A DNA stretch of 64,000 nucleotides, taken from NCBI RefSeq assembly GCF_019266065.1, contig NZ_LPNR01000112.1:124001-188000 (forward strand), given 5' to 3'. Source of the stretch: Nocardia sp. MH4. Lineage in GTDB: Bacteria > Actinomycetota > Actinomycetes > Mycobacteriales > Mycobacteriaceae. The position numbers were made by a program, and so were the translations under genes. A model generated the notes under the pieces. That model had not been told where the DNA came from. It made no database searches and worked only from the letters and a program-made list of their open reading frames with translations. Below are positions 16,340 through 24,571 of the stretch, piece by piece (positions within the stretch are counted from its first letter, which is position 1; every line of letters begins with the position of its first letter).

Positions 16340-17338
16340 ATGACGCTGACCGAATCGAGCCGTGGCGGACTCATCACCGAGGAGTACCGAGATGCGCTGG
16401 CGACCCTCTCGCAGGGGTCGGTCGACCGGCATTTCGATCCCTACCTCGATATCGACTGGGATTCGCCGGAGCTCGCCCTTGACCCGGACGACGTGCGCTG
16501 GGTTCTCTCGCCCGACGTCGACCCGCTGGGTGCCACGCAGTGGTATCGCGACCAGCCGCTGGATCGGCAGATCGCGATCGGGAAATGGCGAATCGCGAAC
16601 ACGATCAAGGTGGGCGCGGCATTCGAGAGCATCCTGATCCGCGGAATGATGCAGTACATCATGAAGCTGCCGAACGGCTCGCCCGAGTTCCGGTACTGCT
16701 TGCACGAGATGACCGAAGAGTGCAACCACATCCAGATGTTCCAGGAGCTGGTGAATCGCATCGGGGTGGACGTGCCCGGTATGCGCCCGATGTTCAAGGC
16801 GCTTTCGCCGCTGATCGGTGTCGCGGGCGGCTACGCCCACACGATCCTGTTCATCGGCATCCTCGGCGGCGAGGAACCGATCGATCACTATCAGAAGGCG
16901 GTCATCCGCGAGGGTGCGTCCATGCCGCCGATGGTGTTGCGCACCATGGAGATCCACATCGCGGAGGAAGCGCGGCACATCTCCTTCGCCGGTGAGTTCC
17001 TGGCCGCGCACATCAGCCGGATGGGCAAATTCAACCGGGGCGCGTGTTCGGTGGCGTTCCCGATCGCCATGCGCTGGCTGGCCGGAGAGATCATGGCGCC
17101 ACCGCGGTCGTTCGAGCGCGAATTCGGCATTCCCCACGAGGTGATCGAGCAGGCGTTCTGGAAGTCGGAGCACTCGCGCAAGATCCTGTCGGGCTACTTC
17201 GGTGACATGCGCAAGCTCGCCGACGACCTCGGCCTGATGAATCCGATCGCCCGGCGGTTGTGGCGCACGCTCGGTGTCGACGGCCCGGCCTCGCGCTACC
17301 GCAGCGAGCCCGAGCGCGGACATCGCCGGGTCGCCTGA
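16340..17338 (+). CDS. AurF-like diiron oxygenase
   Basis: A 332-residue all-helical protein of the AurF/CmlI (p-aminobenzoate N-oxygenase) group. Diiron ligands are suggested by AAFESILIRGM (about 94-104), HEMTEECNHIQMF (about 128-140, ExxxH-type pair) and EIHIAEEARHISFAGEFL (about 204-221, ExxxEExxH). GAGGAGG precedes the ATG. AurF-type enzymes oxidise arylamines or hydroxylate other substrates with O2; which reaction applies cannot be read here. It stands alone, facing a TetR gene whose stop is 8 nt from its own. Confidence 0.8.
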   Translation: MTLTESSRGGLITEEYRDALATLSQGSVDRHFDPYLDIDWDSPELALDPDDVRWVLSPDVDPLGATQWYRDQPLDRQIAIGKWRIANTIKVGAAFESILIRGMMQYIMKLPNGSPEFRYCLHEMTEECNHIQMFQELVNRIGVDVPGMRPMFKALSPLIGVAGGYAHTILFIGILGGEEPIDHYQKAVIREGASMPPMVLRTMEIHIAEEARHISFAGEFLAAHISRMGKFNRGACSVAFPIAMRWLAGEIMAPPRSFEREFGIPHEVIEQAFWKSEHSRKILSGYFGDMRKLADDLGLMNPIARRLWRTLGVDGPASRYRSEPERGHRRVA

Positions 17339-17345
17339 CGGCGGA

Positions 17346-18065
17346 TCAGCTCGTGGCGAGTCGGGTGATGATCTCGACCAGCTGCTGATCGGGATCAAGG
17401 GTCAGGCCGTGGCGGCGGGCGACACCGTCGACCACGTGCCAGGCGTAGGAGGCGACCTCCTCGATCAACTGGTCCCTGGTCAGCACCGGCTGCGGGTCGT
17501 TGGCCCAGCGGGTGACGGTGGCCTCGGTCATCGACACGATGGCGAAGGTCATCGTGTCGGCCGAGCCGTCGTCGCTCACGCCGACGACACCGGCGAGGCC
17601 GGTGACCAGCGCCCGGGTCGACGCCGCGATGGTGCCGATCAGCGCGCTCATCGCGTCGATCTCGGAGTCGTCGTCCGACGGACCCGTCCGCAGGAACTCG
17701 TGCAGCCGGGGGTGGTCCTCGATCCAGGTGACCACGGCACCGACCGTGCGCACGAGAATGCTGTTGATGGATCCGTCCGCGATGTCGAGCGCGTCTTCGA
17801 TGTCGGCGACGAAGCGGTCGGCGATCTCGCTCCTGATCCGCCGGTCGAGTTCGTCGCGGCCCGCGAACTGCCGGTACACCACCGATTTCGCGAGGCCGGC
17901 GTGCTCGGCGATCTGGACGATCGGCACCTCGACCCCGGCGGGCGCCTGCTCGAGCAATTCGACCGCCGACAGCACGATCCGCTCCCGGCGGCTGTCGTTG
18001 TGCGGTTGCCATCGGGCTTGTCTGCCGCTCACGGCGCTGGAGGGGCGTGACGTTGCGCTCGACAC
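17346..18065 (-). CDS. TetR-family regulator
   Basis: About 239 residues. The DNA-binding helix pair (RERIVLSAVELLEQAPAG, then IVQIAEHAGLAKSVVYRQFA) starts near residue 27. The GTG at 18065 is preceded by TACACT (minus strand, 18073-18078) at a 7-nt distance with no Shine-Dalgarno, suggesting a leaderless mRNA. It lies 38 nt downstream of the GH1 gene on the same strand but probably has its own promoter. The C-terminal domain is not assigned. Confidence 0.83.
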   Translation of the reverse strand: MSSATSRPSSAVSGRQARWQPHNDSRRERIVLSAVELLEQAPAGVEVPIVQIAEHAGLAKSVVYRQFAGRDELDRRIRSEIADRFVADIEDALDIADGSINSILVRTVGAVVTWIEDHPRLHEFLRTGPSDDDSEIDAMSALIGTIAASTRALVTGLAGVVGVSDDGSADTMTFAIVSMTEATVTRWANDPQPVLTRDQLIEEVASYAWHVVDGVARRHGLTLDPDQQLVEIITRLATS

Positions 18066-18072
18066 CCGCCCG

Positions 18073-18078
18073 AGTGTA
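18073..18078 (-). promoter_or_regulatory. -10 element of the leaderless tetR transcript
   Basis: TACACT on the minus strand is followed after 7 nt by the GTG start at 18065; no ribosome-binding sequence is present. Confidence 0.45.
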
Positions 18079-18103
18079 GAGCACCCGGCACGCGCGGAAA
18101 CCG

Positions 18104-19426
18104 CTACCGAGGGACCGACACGGGATCGGTGCAGCTCGTCGCCGCGTCGACCAGCGAGCACGGGACCGGTGCGCGGGTCGGGCGGTAGTCGGCGGGGACG
18201 CCGCCGCCCGCGGTGATCGCGCGGTAGGCCGCGACAGCGTCGGTCGGGGTACGGGTCAGCGTCGGGTCGGTCAGCACATCGACCGTGTACAGCCCGAAAC
18301 GTGGTGTGTAGGAACCCCATTCGTAGTTGTCGGTCAGGCTCCAGTAGTTGTAGCCGATCAGCGGGATCCCGTCGGCGACGGCGCGCTGCAGCCAGTAGAC
18401 GGTGTCGCGCAGGGAGTCGGCGCGGGTGTAGCCGTCCGCGCGTGGGAGACCGTTCTCCGTGGGGATGCCGTTCTCGACGATGTAGAGCGGCTTGCCGGGG
18501 AATCGGCGGGTGTAGTGGTCGAGGGCGTAGTAGATGCCTTCGGATTGCAGGGGCAGTGTCCAGAGTCGGTCGAAGTCGGGGACGGTGAGCTGGGTGGGGG
18601 AGACACCGTAGTAGTAGTCGATGCCGATGTAGTCGAGACGGGCCGCGATGCGGTCGAGCAGTGGCCCGCTGACCGCGTCGTCGACGCCGGGAATGAAGGC
18701 GATATTGCTGGTGACCCGCGCTCCGGGCTGCACGGAGTGGATGTAGTCGTAGATGTTGTTGTGCGCCTGGGCGATTCGGTCGGTCATGGCCGGGGCGTCG
18801 GCCACGCCGATCCCGCCCTTGCGCACTTCGTTGACCAGATAGAACGTCGGCTCGTTGAAGGTCACCCACAGGGGGTCGACGCCGGCGAAACGGTCGACCA
18901 CCGCCCGCGCGTTGGCGAGCCAGTTCGACACGATCTCGGGATCGCGCCAGCCACCACGGTCGGCGGTCCAACCCGGGTACACCCAGTGGTCGAGGGTGAG
19001 CATCGGGCGCATCCCCGCGTCGGTGATCGCGCGCACGACGTCGTCGTAGAAGGCGAGTGCGCTCTCGTCCCAGACGCCGGGTTGTGGTTGCACCCGCGCC
19101 CACTCGATGCCGATGCGGTACACGCGCACACCGAGATCCGCGGCGAGGGCGATGTCGGAGCGGTACCGGGTGCGGAAGTCCACCGAGTTCAGATAGGGGT
19201 CCTGGGTGGCACCCGAGGCCGCGTAACGGCGCCAATTGCTGTCCGGCGCATCGCCTTCGGCCTGGAATCCGGAAGCGGCTACGCCCCAAAGGAATTCGGG
19301 GCCGAGTGAGGCGAGGTGAGTCGGCGCCGGTGGACGGGCGATGGCAGGGGAGGGGCTGGCCGCCAGGAGTGCCGTGGCGGCCATGGCGACGGCGGCGAGG
19401 AATCGGCGACCGCTGGGGGAGGGCAT
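18104..19426 (-). CDS. Secreted glycoside hydrolase family 1 beta-glycosidase
   Basis: A 440-residue protein with a signal peptide (hydrophobic stretch AAVAMAATALLAASP, cleavage probably near residue 30). GH1 landmarks are present: FLWGVAASGFQAEG at the start of the barrel, acid/base Glu in VTFNEPTF (about residue 198), nucleophile Glu in YIVENGIPTENG (about 347) and YNYWSLTDNYEW near the end. It should hydrolyse beta-glucosides or related sugars outside the cell. GH1 enzymes are usually cytoplasmic, so export is of note. A GAGAGGAG-like sequence lies close upstream of the ATG, and the 345-bp region before it contains an AT-rich palindrome. Confidence 0.9.
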   Translation of the reverse strand: MPSPSGRRFLAAVAMAATALLAASPSPAIARPPAPTHLASLGPEFLWGVAASGFQAEGDAPDSNWRRYAASGATQDPYLNSVDFRTRYRSDIALAADLGVRVYRIGIEWARVQPQPGVWDESALAFYDDVVRAITDAGMRPMLTLDHWVYPGWTADRGGWRDPEIVSNWLANARAVVDRFAGVDPLWVTFNEPTFYLVNEVRKGGIGVADAPAMTDRIAQAHNNIYDYIHSVQPGARVTSNIAFIPGVDDAVSGPLLDRIAARLDYIGIDYYYGVSPTQLTVPDFDRLWTLPLQSEGIYYALDHYTRRFPGKPLYIVENGIPTENGLPRADGYTRADSLRDTVYWLQRAVADGIPLIGYNYWSLTDNYEWGSYTPRFGLYTVDVLTDPTLTRTPTDAVAAYRAITAGGGVPADYRPTRAPVPCSLVDAATSCTDPVSVPR

Positions 19427-19771
19427 GGCACTCGCTCCTGAGAGGAAGGGTGGGGGAGTGGTCCAGTGTGCGTCATCGGGACCACGGATTCCGGGAATCG
19501 CGTCGGTGCGGCGCCCGAAGAGCAGCGAACTGGCATTTGAAACATGATGTTACGTAGATATGCGCATCTATTTATTGATGCTCACCTACCCCGTTCAACC
19601 CACTCACGTTCTCGACATGTCCTCATGTCATCACCGCTCACTCGCATGGACGAGGGGGCGGGCGGCGGCGCTCCGCATGTCGCCCCCGGCACTCCGGGAA
19701 GGTGAGTGAGTTGCCTCTCAGCGGCCGGTCCCGAGTCGAGGTATCCGTTCCGCTCGAGACAGGATTCGAGG
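19427..19771. other. Gene-free divergent promoter region
   Basis: A 345-bp intergenic region between the GH1 gene (minus) and the Ddn-like gene (plus). It is unusually AT-rich around 19535-19590 and contains a 16-bp palindrome with arms TAGAT/ATCTA around a GCGC core (19555-19570), a likely operator. No convincing coding sequence or RNA gene was seen. Confidence 0.5.
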
Positions 19772-20257
19772 ATGGCGTGGAATCCCTTACCTGCCCTCGC
19801 ACGTGAATTCGCGGCACAGCCCTGGGTGATGCGCGGCGCGGGCATCGTGCTGCCGACCGAACGACTCCTCCGCAAGCTCAGTGGCGGCCGGTGGGGAGTT
19901 CTGGATCTGGCCGGCCTGCCGTCGATCGAGGTCACCGTGGTCGGGCGCAAGTCCGGGCAGCCGCGCACGACCTCGCTACTGTGCGTCCCCGACGGCGACG
20001 GCTTCTATCTGGTCGGGTCCAACTGGGGTAAGCCCGAGCACCCGGCGTGGTCGGCGAACCTGCGTGCGGCGCGCACGGCCTCGGTCCGTTACAACAGCAG
20101 CTCCGCGTTCCCGGTGACGGTCGCCGAGATCACCGGCGTCGAGCGCAAGCGTGTATGGGACCAGGCCGTCGAGTTCTGGCCCGGCTACGAGATGGAGTTC
20201 GAACGCTCCGGTGGTCGCGAGTTCCGCATCTTCCGCCTGGACCGCATCGCTGACTGA
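19772..20257 (+). CDS. Ddn-like nitroreductase / deazaflavin-dependent oxidoreductase
   Basis: A 161-residue split-beta-barrel protein of the F420-dependent Ddn/nitroreductase group. Landmarks are VTVVGRKSGQPRTTSLLCV (about 52-70), the cofactor phosphate-binding region, then FYLVGSNWGKPEHPAWSANL (about 75-94). Such enzymes use reduced F420 to protect against quinones and nitro compounds. The ATG at 19772 fits the start of the family; the frame continues 22 codons upstream without similarity. It is a single gene converging on the integrase. Confidence 0.85.
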   Translation: MAWNPLPALAREFAAQPWVMRGAGIVLPTERLLRKLSGGRWGVLDLAGLPSIEVTVVGRKSGQPRTTSLLCVPDGDGFYLVGSNWGKPEHPAWSANLRAARTASVRYNSSSAFPVTVAEITGVERKRVWDQAVEFWPGYEMEFERSGGREFRIFRLDRIAD

Positions 20258-20287
20258 CACGACGCTACCCACCGTGCCGGCGGGGTG

Positions 20288-21496
20288 TCAGAGGCCGAGT
20301 TTGGTGACGGCGTTGTCCTCGAGGGGGTTCGCGGTGCGGATGTAGCCGTGGACGGTACGGGGGTTGGACCAGCGGCCCTGGCGCATGATCTCGCGGTCAC
20401 TGGCGCCGCCGAGGGCGGCCTGGGTGGCGAATCCGGCGCGGAGGGAGTGACCGGAGAACAGGTCCGGGTCGAGGCCGGCGCGGGCGGCGTAGCGTTTGAC
20501 GAGTTCAGCGACGGCTCGGCCGGACAAGGGGGACGCGCCGATGGAGCCGTGGCGGTTGATGGTCGGAAACAGTGGTCGCTCGGTGTCGGTCGCCAGGGGC
20601 GTGCCGGTGAAGCCGTGGCAGCGGTGAATCGTGGTATCGGGGACGGGGTGATCGGCGGTCCAGGAACGGGCGCCGAGGTCGCCCGCTGCCGCGTGCACTT
20701 CCAGGAGGCGCACCCAGTCGGCGAAGGCGCAGATCGGGCAGGTGCGGGGATGCTTGCCGCGCGGCAGGGCGATGCGCTGTTCGGCGACGCCGGTCGGGTC
20801 GGTCTTCGTGGTCGGCAGATGGACGACGAGCAGTGGTTCGCCGGTGGAGTGGTCGGTGCGCACATGGACGTCGCTGACGCGCAGGCCCGCGAGTTCGCTG
20901 CGGCGCAGAGCGCCGGCGAAACCGACCAGCAGGGCGAGGGCGTCGCGGCGGCGGGCGGGTTCGGTGGGCCAGCCGGCGTCGGGGAGTTCGGCGAGCAGCT
21001 GGTCGAGGGTGTGCAGCAGGACGGGTCGTTTGCGAGTCGGTGGGGTGCGGCGGGTGCGCCGGATGCCGCGCAGGGTCAGCCGGACGACGTCGGAGCGGGT
21101 CGGCGAGGGTAATCCGTTGGCGGCGTGCACGGCGGCGATGGCGGCCGACTTGCGGTCCAGCGTCGCGGGGCTGAAGGCCCAGGAGCCGTTGTCGCGCCGG
21201 GCGTCGGCGGCCGCGGCCAGGTATACCGCGACGTCGAGGGGGTCGGCGGGCAGCGCCTGCCGGTGCTCGGCCGCGCACCAACCCGCCCAGGCGATCCAGT
21301 CGGTGCGGTAGGCGCGCAGGGTGTTCGCGGACTGGGAGGCTTCGAGGTAGCGGCGCAGGGCGGCGGCTTGGCCGTCGTCGAATCGTTCGCGGACCAGGCG
21401 CAGCGCGGCCGTGTCGACCAGGACGCTGCGCACGCCGCGCCGCAGTTCGGTCCGGACCTGTTCGGGAAGGACGACCGCTGCGTCGCTGCCGCTCAC
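20288..21496 (-). CDS. Tyrosine recombinase/integrase
   Basis: A 402-residue site-specific recombinase. An N-terminal SAM-like core-binding domain covers about 40-145 (RRYLEASQSANTLRAYRTDW). The catalytic domain shows Arg198/199 in GALRRSELAG, Lys231 in LPTTKTD, His350-x-x-Arg353 in GHSLRAGF, Trp376 at the position often held by His, and the nucleophile Tyr385 in TVHGYIR. All catalytic residues are present, so it may be active. No tRNA gene, excisionase, phage or conjugation gene lies beside it, and no flanking att repeat was recognised. It may be a remnant of, or a resident relative to, an integrative element. Confidence 0.88.
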   Translation of the reverse strand: MSGSDAAVVLPEQVRTELRRGVRSVLVDTAALRLVRERFDDGQAAALRRYLEASQSANTLRAYRTDWIAWAGWCAAEHRQALPADPLDVAVYLAAAADARRDNGSWAFSPATLDRKSAAIAAVHAANGLPSPTRSDVVRLTLRGIRRTRRTPPTRKRPVLLHTLDQLLAELPDAGWPTEPARRRDALALLVGFAGALRRSELAGLRVSDVHVRTDHSTGEPLLVVHLPTTKTDPTGVAEQRIALPRGKHPRTCPICAFADWVRLLEVHAAAGDLGARSWTADHPVPDTTIHRCHGFTGTPLATDTERPLFPTINRHGSIGASPLSGRAVAELVKRYAARAGLDPDLFSGHSLRAGFATQAALGGASDREIMRQGRWSNPRTVHGYIRTANPLEDNAVTKLGL

Positions 21497-21569
21497 CTCG
21501 CCACTCCTCGCGTGAATCAGTCCGCCGCCGATGACTCCTGGCGTTCGAGCCTAGGTCATCGGCGGGCGT

Positions 21570-21797
21570 TCACGGCATTTCGGCGAGCTCGGCGAGCTTG
21601 GTGTGGATGAAGGCGGCGAGGCGGTGCCGGGCCGCGGTGGTGAGGAAACTGGTGTCGCCGAGTCGTGGGAAATGGTCGTCAGCGGGGTCCGACGGGGTTT
21701 CGGGGGTGTCGACGAGTTCGAGGCGTGCCGGATGTTGCTGGGGGAGAGGAACATTCGGCACGTCCGAGTCGGTGTGTGCTGCTCCGTGACGTACCAT
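21570..21797 (-). CDS. Small hypothetical protein upstream of the integrase
   Basis: A 75-residue open frame, rich in Pro and acidic residues in the middle (LVDTPETPSDPADDHFPRLG), with an amphipathic C-terminal helix TTAARHRLAAFIHTKLAELA. An AGGGTTCAGGC sequence lies just before the ATG, and a TTGGCA/TTAGGG pair further upstream could be its promoter. It lies 73 nt upstream of the integrase on the same strand, so it could be a companion of it. I do not recognise the family; the frame competes with a plus-strand open frame and could be spurious. Confidence 0.35.
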   Translation of the reverse strand: MVRHGAAHTDSDVPNVPLPQQHPARLELVDTPETPSDPADDHFPRLGDTSFLTTAARHRLAAFIHTKLAELAEMP

Positions 21798-21868
21798 GCC
21801 TGAACCCTAACGTTTTGATTACGACCGTTGCCAACACGGTGGGGCCGGTAGTGATAACCGCCACGTTT

Positions 21869-22966
21869 TCAGAGTACGTGGATGATCGGCGCCCGCCAGC
21901 GGAACAGCCGCGACGTCGCGGAGAGGGCCACGACATCGGGCACGACCCGGGCGGTGGCGTCGCGGATGGCCGCGCTTCGCGGGGAATCGGGCATGTTGTT
22001 GCCGGTGGCCTGGCGCGACAGCCACGACACCGTCCGTACCCGCCGCCGTCGCGCCTTCGAATACGCGCGCAGGTCGGGTGCGTGGGCGGCGAGGGTCACC
22101 GCGTCTTCGAGTGCCATGGCCGCGCCCTGCCCGAGTTCCGGGCGCATCGCGTGCGCCGAGTCGCCCACCAACGCGACCTTGCCGAGGGTGAGGGTGCGCG
22201 GCACCGGCACCTCCAGGAACTCGTCGCGCAGGATGCGCGCCGGGTCGGCCGCGGCGAGGATGTCGGGCACAGGCGCGGCCCAGTCGGCGAAGTGGTCGAG
22301 GCTGTCGATGCCGGGCTGGGCGGCGGCGAAGAAGTAGGTACGGGCTCCCGGCATCGGCAGTACGCCGAACTCCGCGCGCACGCCGACCATGCCGCCGACG
22401 AAGTCGGGAGCCGGAGTGTCGAGGACTCCTCGCCACGCGGTGATTCCGGTGTGCCGGACGGCGGTGTCGCCGGGCCACAGGCGCTGCCGGATCGCGCTGT
22501 GCACTCCGTCGGCCGCCACGATCAGGTCGTGGCGCGCGGTCTCTCCGTCGACGCGCAGTGTTCCGTCCGGGTCGACGTCGTCGATCGTGCTCCCCGGCCG
22601 CAGGCATTCGTCCGGCAGTGCGCGCAGGAGCAGTGCGATGAGTTCCGCGCGGTGCGGCACGGCGAAACCGCCCGGCAGTGGTTTCGCCCAGCGGGTGAAC
22701 AGGGCGCGGCCTGCGGAATTGCGGATCGCGCCGGGAACGGCGCCGACTCCCGCGGCGCGGATCTCGGCGCCGATGCCGAGTGCGTCGAGTGCGGTGAGCG
22801 CGTTGGGGAACAGTGAGATTCCCGCGCCCGCTTCGGTGAACCCGGGCGCCCGCTCGTAGACGGTCACCTGCCAGCCCGCCTTGCGCAGTGCGATCGCGGC
22901 GGCGAGGCCGCCGATGCCACCTCCCACGATTCCGGCACTGCGTCCCTGTGCTGTGGAATTCGGCAT
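21869..22966 (-). CDS. FAD-dependent monooxygenase (salicylate hydroxylase-like)
   Basis: About 365 residues of group A flavoprotein monooxygenase. GIVGGGIGGLAAAIALRKAG (about 12-31) is the FAD-binding GxGxxG, the DG motif appears in DLIVAADGVHSAIR (about 146-159) and the GD motif in VALVGDSAHAMRPELGQGAA (about 268-287). These enzymes hydroxylate aromatic rings using NAD(P)H and O2. The ATG at 22966 has a GGGG run upstream and matches the start of the fold. It is divergent from the PdxH-like gene; the palindrome at 23011-23026 lies between them. Confidence 0.88.
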   Translation of the reverse strand: MPNSTAQGRSAGIVGGGIGGLAAAIALRKAGWQVTVYERAPGFTEAGAGISLFPNALTALDALGIGAEIRAAGVGAVPGAIRNSAGRALFTRWAKPLPGGFAVPHRAELIALLLRALPDECLRPGSTIDDVDPDGTLRVDGETARHDLIVAADGVHSAIRQRLWPGDTAVRHTGITAWRGVLDTPAPDFVGGMVGVRAEFGVLPMPGARTYFFAAAQPGIDSLDHFADWAAPVPDILAAADPARILRDEFLEVPVPRTLTLGKVALVGDSAHAMRPELGQGAAMALEDAVTLAAHAPDLRAYSKARRRRVRTVSWLSRQATGNNMPDSPRSAAIRDATARVVPDVVALSATSRLFRWRAPIIHVL

Positions 22967-23010
22967 GCTCAACCCCCGTCGGCGTTTCGGTGCGACCACC
23001 CCGCACCTAA

Positions 23011-23026
23011 GTTACTCGAAAGTAAC
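23011..23026. promoter_or_regulatory. Palindromic operator candidate
   Basis: GTTACTCGAAAGTAAC is a perfect 6-bp-arm palindrome (GTTACT/AGTAAC) around CGAA, 45 bp before the monooxygenase start. TTACT-n-AGTAA elements are typical of TetR-type operators; the cognate regulator is not adjacent. Confidence 0.55.
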
Positions 23027-23128
23027 AACGGGTCGATTGTGTTGTCCAGAGCTGAAATCGGAGCTCGTCCACGCGAATCCCCGCGGCGGCGGTATCGGTC
23101 GAACGGTCGATGGCCGTACGGTCGGGGC

Positions 23129-23767
23129 ATGGTTTCCTTGCGTGGCTGGGCGTCCTTTCCCGACGACCTGCCGGACTTCGACCCGGACTCGGCACCGTCG
23201 ACACCGCAGGAGCTGTTCCTCGACTGGCTGCACGAGGCCGGCGAACACGTGCTGGCCCCACACGCGGTGACGCTGTCGACCGTGGACGCCGAGGGCGCTC
23301 CGGACGCGCGCGTGGTGATCCTGAAGGACGTCGGCCGCGCGGGATGGGCGATCGCTACCAGCTCGGAAAGCCCGAAGGGCCTGCAGCTGAGCAAGACTCC
23401 GCAGGCGGCGCTGACGTTCTTCTGGCCCGGTCGCGGCCGTCAGGTCCGGCTGCGCGGCCCGGTCACACCCGCGGCGCCGGACGTCTCCGCCGAGGACTTC
23501 CTCGCCCGACCGCCGGCCTCGCGGGTCGAGGCGTTCATCGGACGACAGTCGCAGGTGCTCGACGATCCGGCGCAGCTGTCGCGGGCCGCCCGCGACGCCG
23601 AGCGCTGGGTCGCCGAGAATCCCGACGTGGCGCCGGAAACCTGGACGCGGTACCTGGTCGCGCCGGTCGAGGTCGAGTTCTGGCAGGCGAGTCACGACCG
23701 TCGACACCTGCGCTTGCGCTACCGCGACACAGGCGAGGCCTGGGTGCGGGAACGTCTGTGGCCGTGA
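23129..23767 (+). CDS. Pyridoxamine 5'-phosphate oxidase-like protein
   Basis: A 212-residue FMN split-barrel protein with PdxH organisation: an N-terminal helix PQELFLDWLHEAGEHV, FMN-binding ARVVILKDVG (near 63-72) and ATSSESPKGLQLSKTPQAAL (near 78-97), then RQVRLRGPV, and a C-terminal dimerisation region ending RYRDTGEAWVRERLWP, close to the RLxP end of PdxH. It may make pyridoxal phosphate or oxidise another substrate; actinobacteria often carry PdxH paralogues. The ATG at 23129 follows GGTCGGGG. The gene converges on the HxlR gene. Confidence 0.8.
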   Translation: MVSLRGWASFPDDLPDFDPDSAPSTPQELFLDWLHEAGEHVLAPHAVTLSTVDAEGAPDARVVILKDVGRAGWAIATSSESPKGLQLSKTPQAALTFFWPGRGRQVRLRGPVTPAAPDVSAEDFLARPPASRVEAFIGRQSQVLDDPAQLSRAARDAERWVAENPDVAPETWTRYLVAPVEVEFWQASHDRRHLRLRYRDTGEAWVRERLWP

Positions 23768-23779
23768 GGTCGGCCGAGG

Positions 23780-24481
23780 TCAGGACGCGCGGGCAGTGGC
23801 GTTCTCGGTGAGGGTCGCTTCGCTGACATAGCCCGCGACCGGGCTCAGCTGGAGCACGGTGGGCATGCGGCGGGTCAGAGCGGCGGGACCGGCGAAACTG
23901 ACGCGGCCGGTGCGCTGGGCATGGGTCAACGGCATCCGGCCGAGCCAGACCTCGTAGAGGGCGGCCACATCGGCGATGATGGCGACGTCGACGGGGTAGC
24001 CGGGGTCGGTCTCGCAGACCGAGGGCGTGGAACCCTCGACGACGATCCAGAATCGGCGGACGTCGTCGGTGAACCGGACCTGCAGGACATGGCGTCTGCC
24101 CGGGAATCCGGACGTGTCGACGCGGGTGTGCATCCACCACACCAACAGTGCGGCGTCGAGTTCCTCGTGCTGGGGGGCACCGAAGGTCCATCGGGCGCCC
24201 CATTCACCCAGGCCGAACAGGATCGGTTCGAGCTGGGTGCCCGCTTCGGTGAGCAGGTGGTCGGCGCCGATCTTGTCGAGCAGCCCGGCGCGTTCGAACT
24301 GGCGCAGCCGTTTGGCGAGCAGGCTGCGCGACAGTCCGGGCAGGCCGCGGGCCAGGTCGTTGAAGCGGGTCGTGCCCAGGTAGAGGTCGCGCAGGATGAG
24401 CAGCGACCAGCGCTCGCCGAGCACGTCGAGCGCACGGGAGATCGGGCAGTACTGGCCGTAGCCTGCGGTCGTATCAGTCAT
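23780..24481 (-). CDS. HxlR-type regulator with C-terminal SCP2-like domain
   Basis: A 233-residue two-domain protein. Residues 1-100 are an HxlR winged helix (YCPISRALDVLGERWSLLIL, then LLAKRLRQFERAGLLDK). Residues 110-220 resemble a sterol-carrier-protein-2-like fold (VWWMHTRVDTSGFPGRRHVL, then LQVRFTDDVRRFWIVVEG and GYPVDVAIIADVAALYEVWL), which could bind a hydrophobic ligand. The ATG at 24481 has GAGG upstream. It faces the acyl-CoA dehydrogenase gene across two copies of a 15-bp palindrome, so it probably senses an acyl or lipid ligand and controls that gene. Confidence 0.8.
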   Translation of the reverse strand: MTDTTAGYGQYCPISRALDVLGERWSLLILRDLYLGTTRFNDLARGLPGLSRSLLAKRLRQFERAGLLDKIGADHLLTEAGTQLEPILFGLGEWGARWTFGAPQHEELDAALLVWWMHTRVDTSGFPGRRHVLQVRFTDDVRRFWIVVEGSTPSVCETDPGYPVDVAIIADVAALYEVWLGRMPLTHAQRTGRVSFAGPAALTRRMPTVLQLSPVAGYVSEATLTENATARAS

Positions 24482-24499
24482 GGTCACCTCGCCGACGGG

Positions 24500-24536
24500 G
24501 TCCAGTTTCTGGACCGGGGGAGTCCACTTTCTGGAC
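24500..24536. promoter_or_regulatory. Double HxlR operator
   Basis: GTCCAGTTTCTGGAC at 24500-24514 (perfect GTCCAG/CTGGAC arms) and GTCCACTTTCTGGAC at 24522-24536 differ at one base and have a 22-bp period. They lie between the HxlR gene and the acyl-CoA dehydrogenase and would place two dimers on the same DNA face. Confidence 0.8.
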
Positions 24537-24559
24537 TATCCGGTTATCGCGGTGGTTCC

Positions 24560-24565
24560 TACCTT
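24560..24565 (+). promoter_or_regulatory. -10 element of a leaderless acyl-CoA dehydrogenase transcript
   Basis: TACCTT ends 6 nt before the ATG at 24572 with no Shine-Dalgarno in between; the HxlR palindromes lie 24-60 bp upstream of it. Confidence 0.45.
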
Positions 24566-24571
24566 CGAAAC

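Noticed and set aside
17346-19289. 647-codon frame running from the GH1 gene into the TetR gene
   Set aside because: Its first part is a shadow frame of the GH1 gene; only the last 239 codons are the real TetR gene.
20254-20291. Hairpin CTGACAC/GTGTCAG between the Ddn-like gene and the integrase
   Set aside because: Seven-bp arms with a 24-nt loop are within chance expectation and the arm overlaps the integrase stop.
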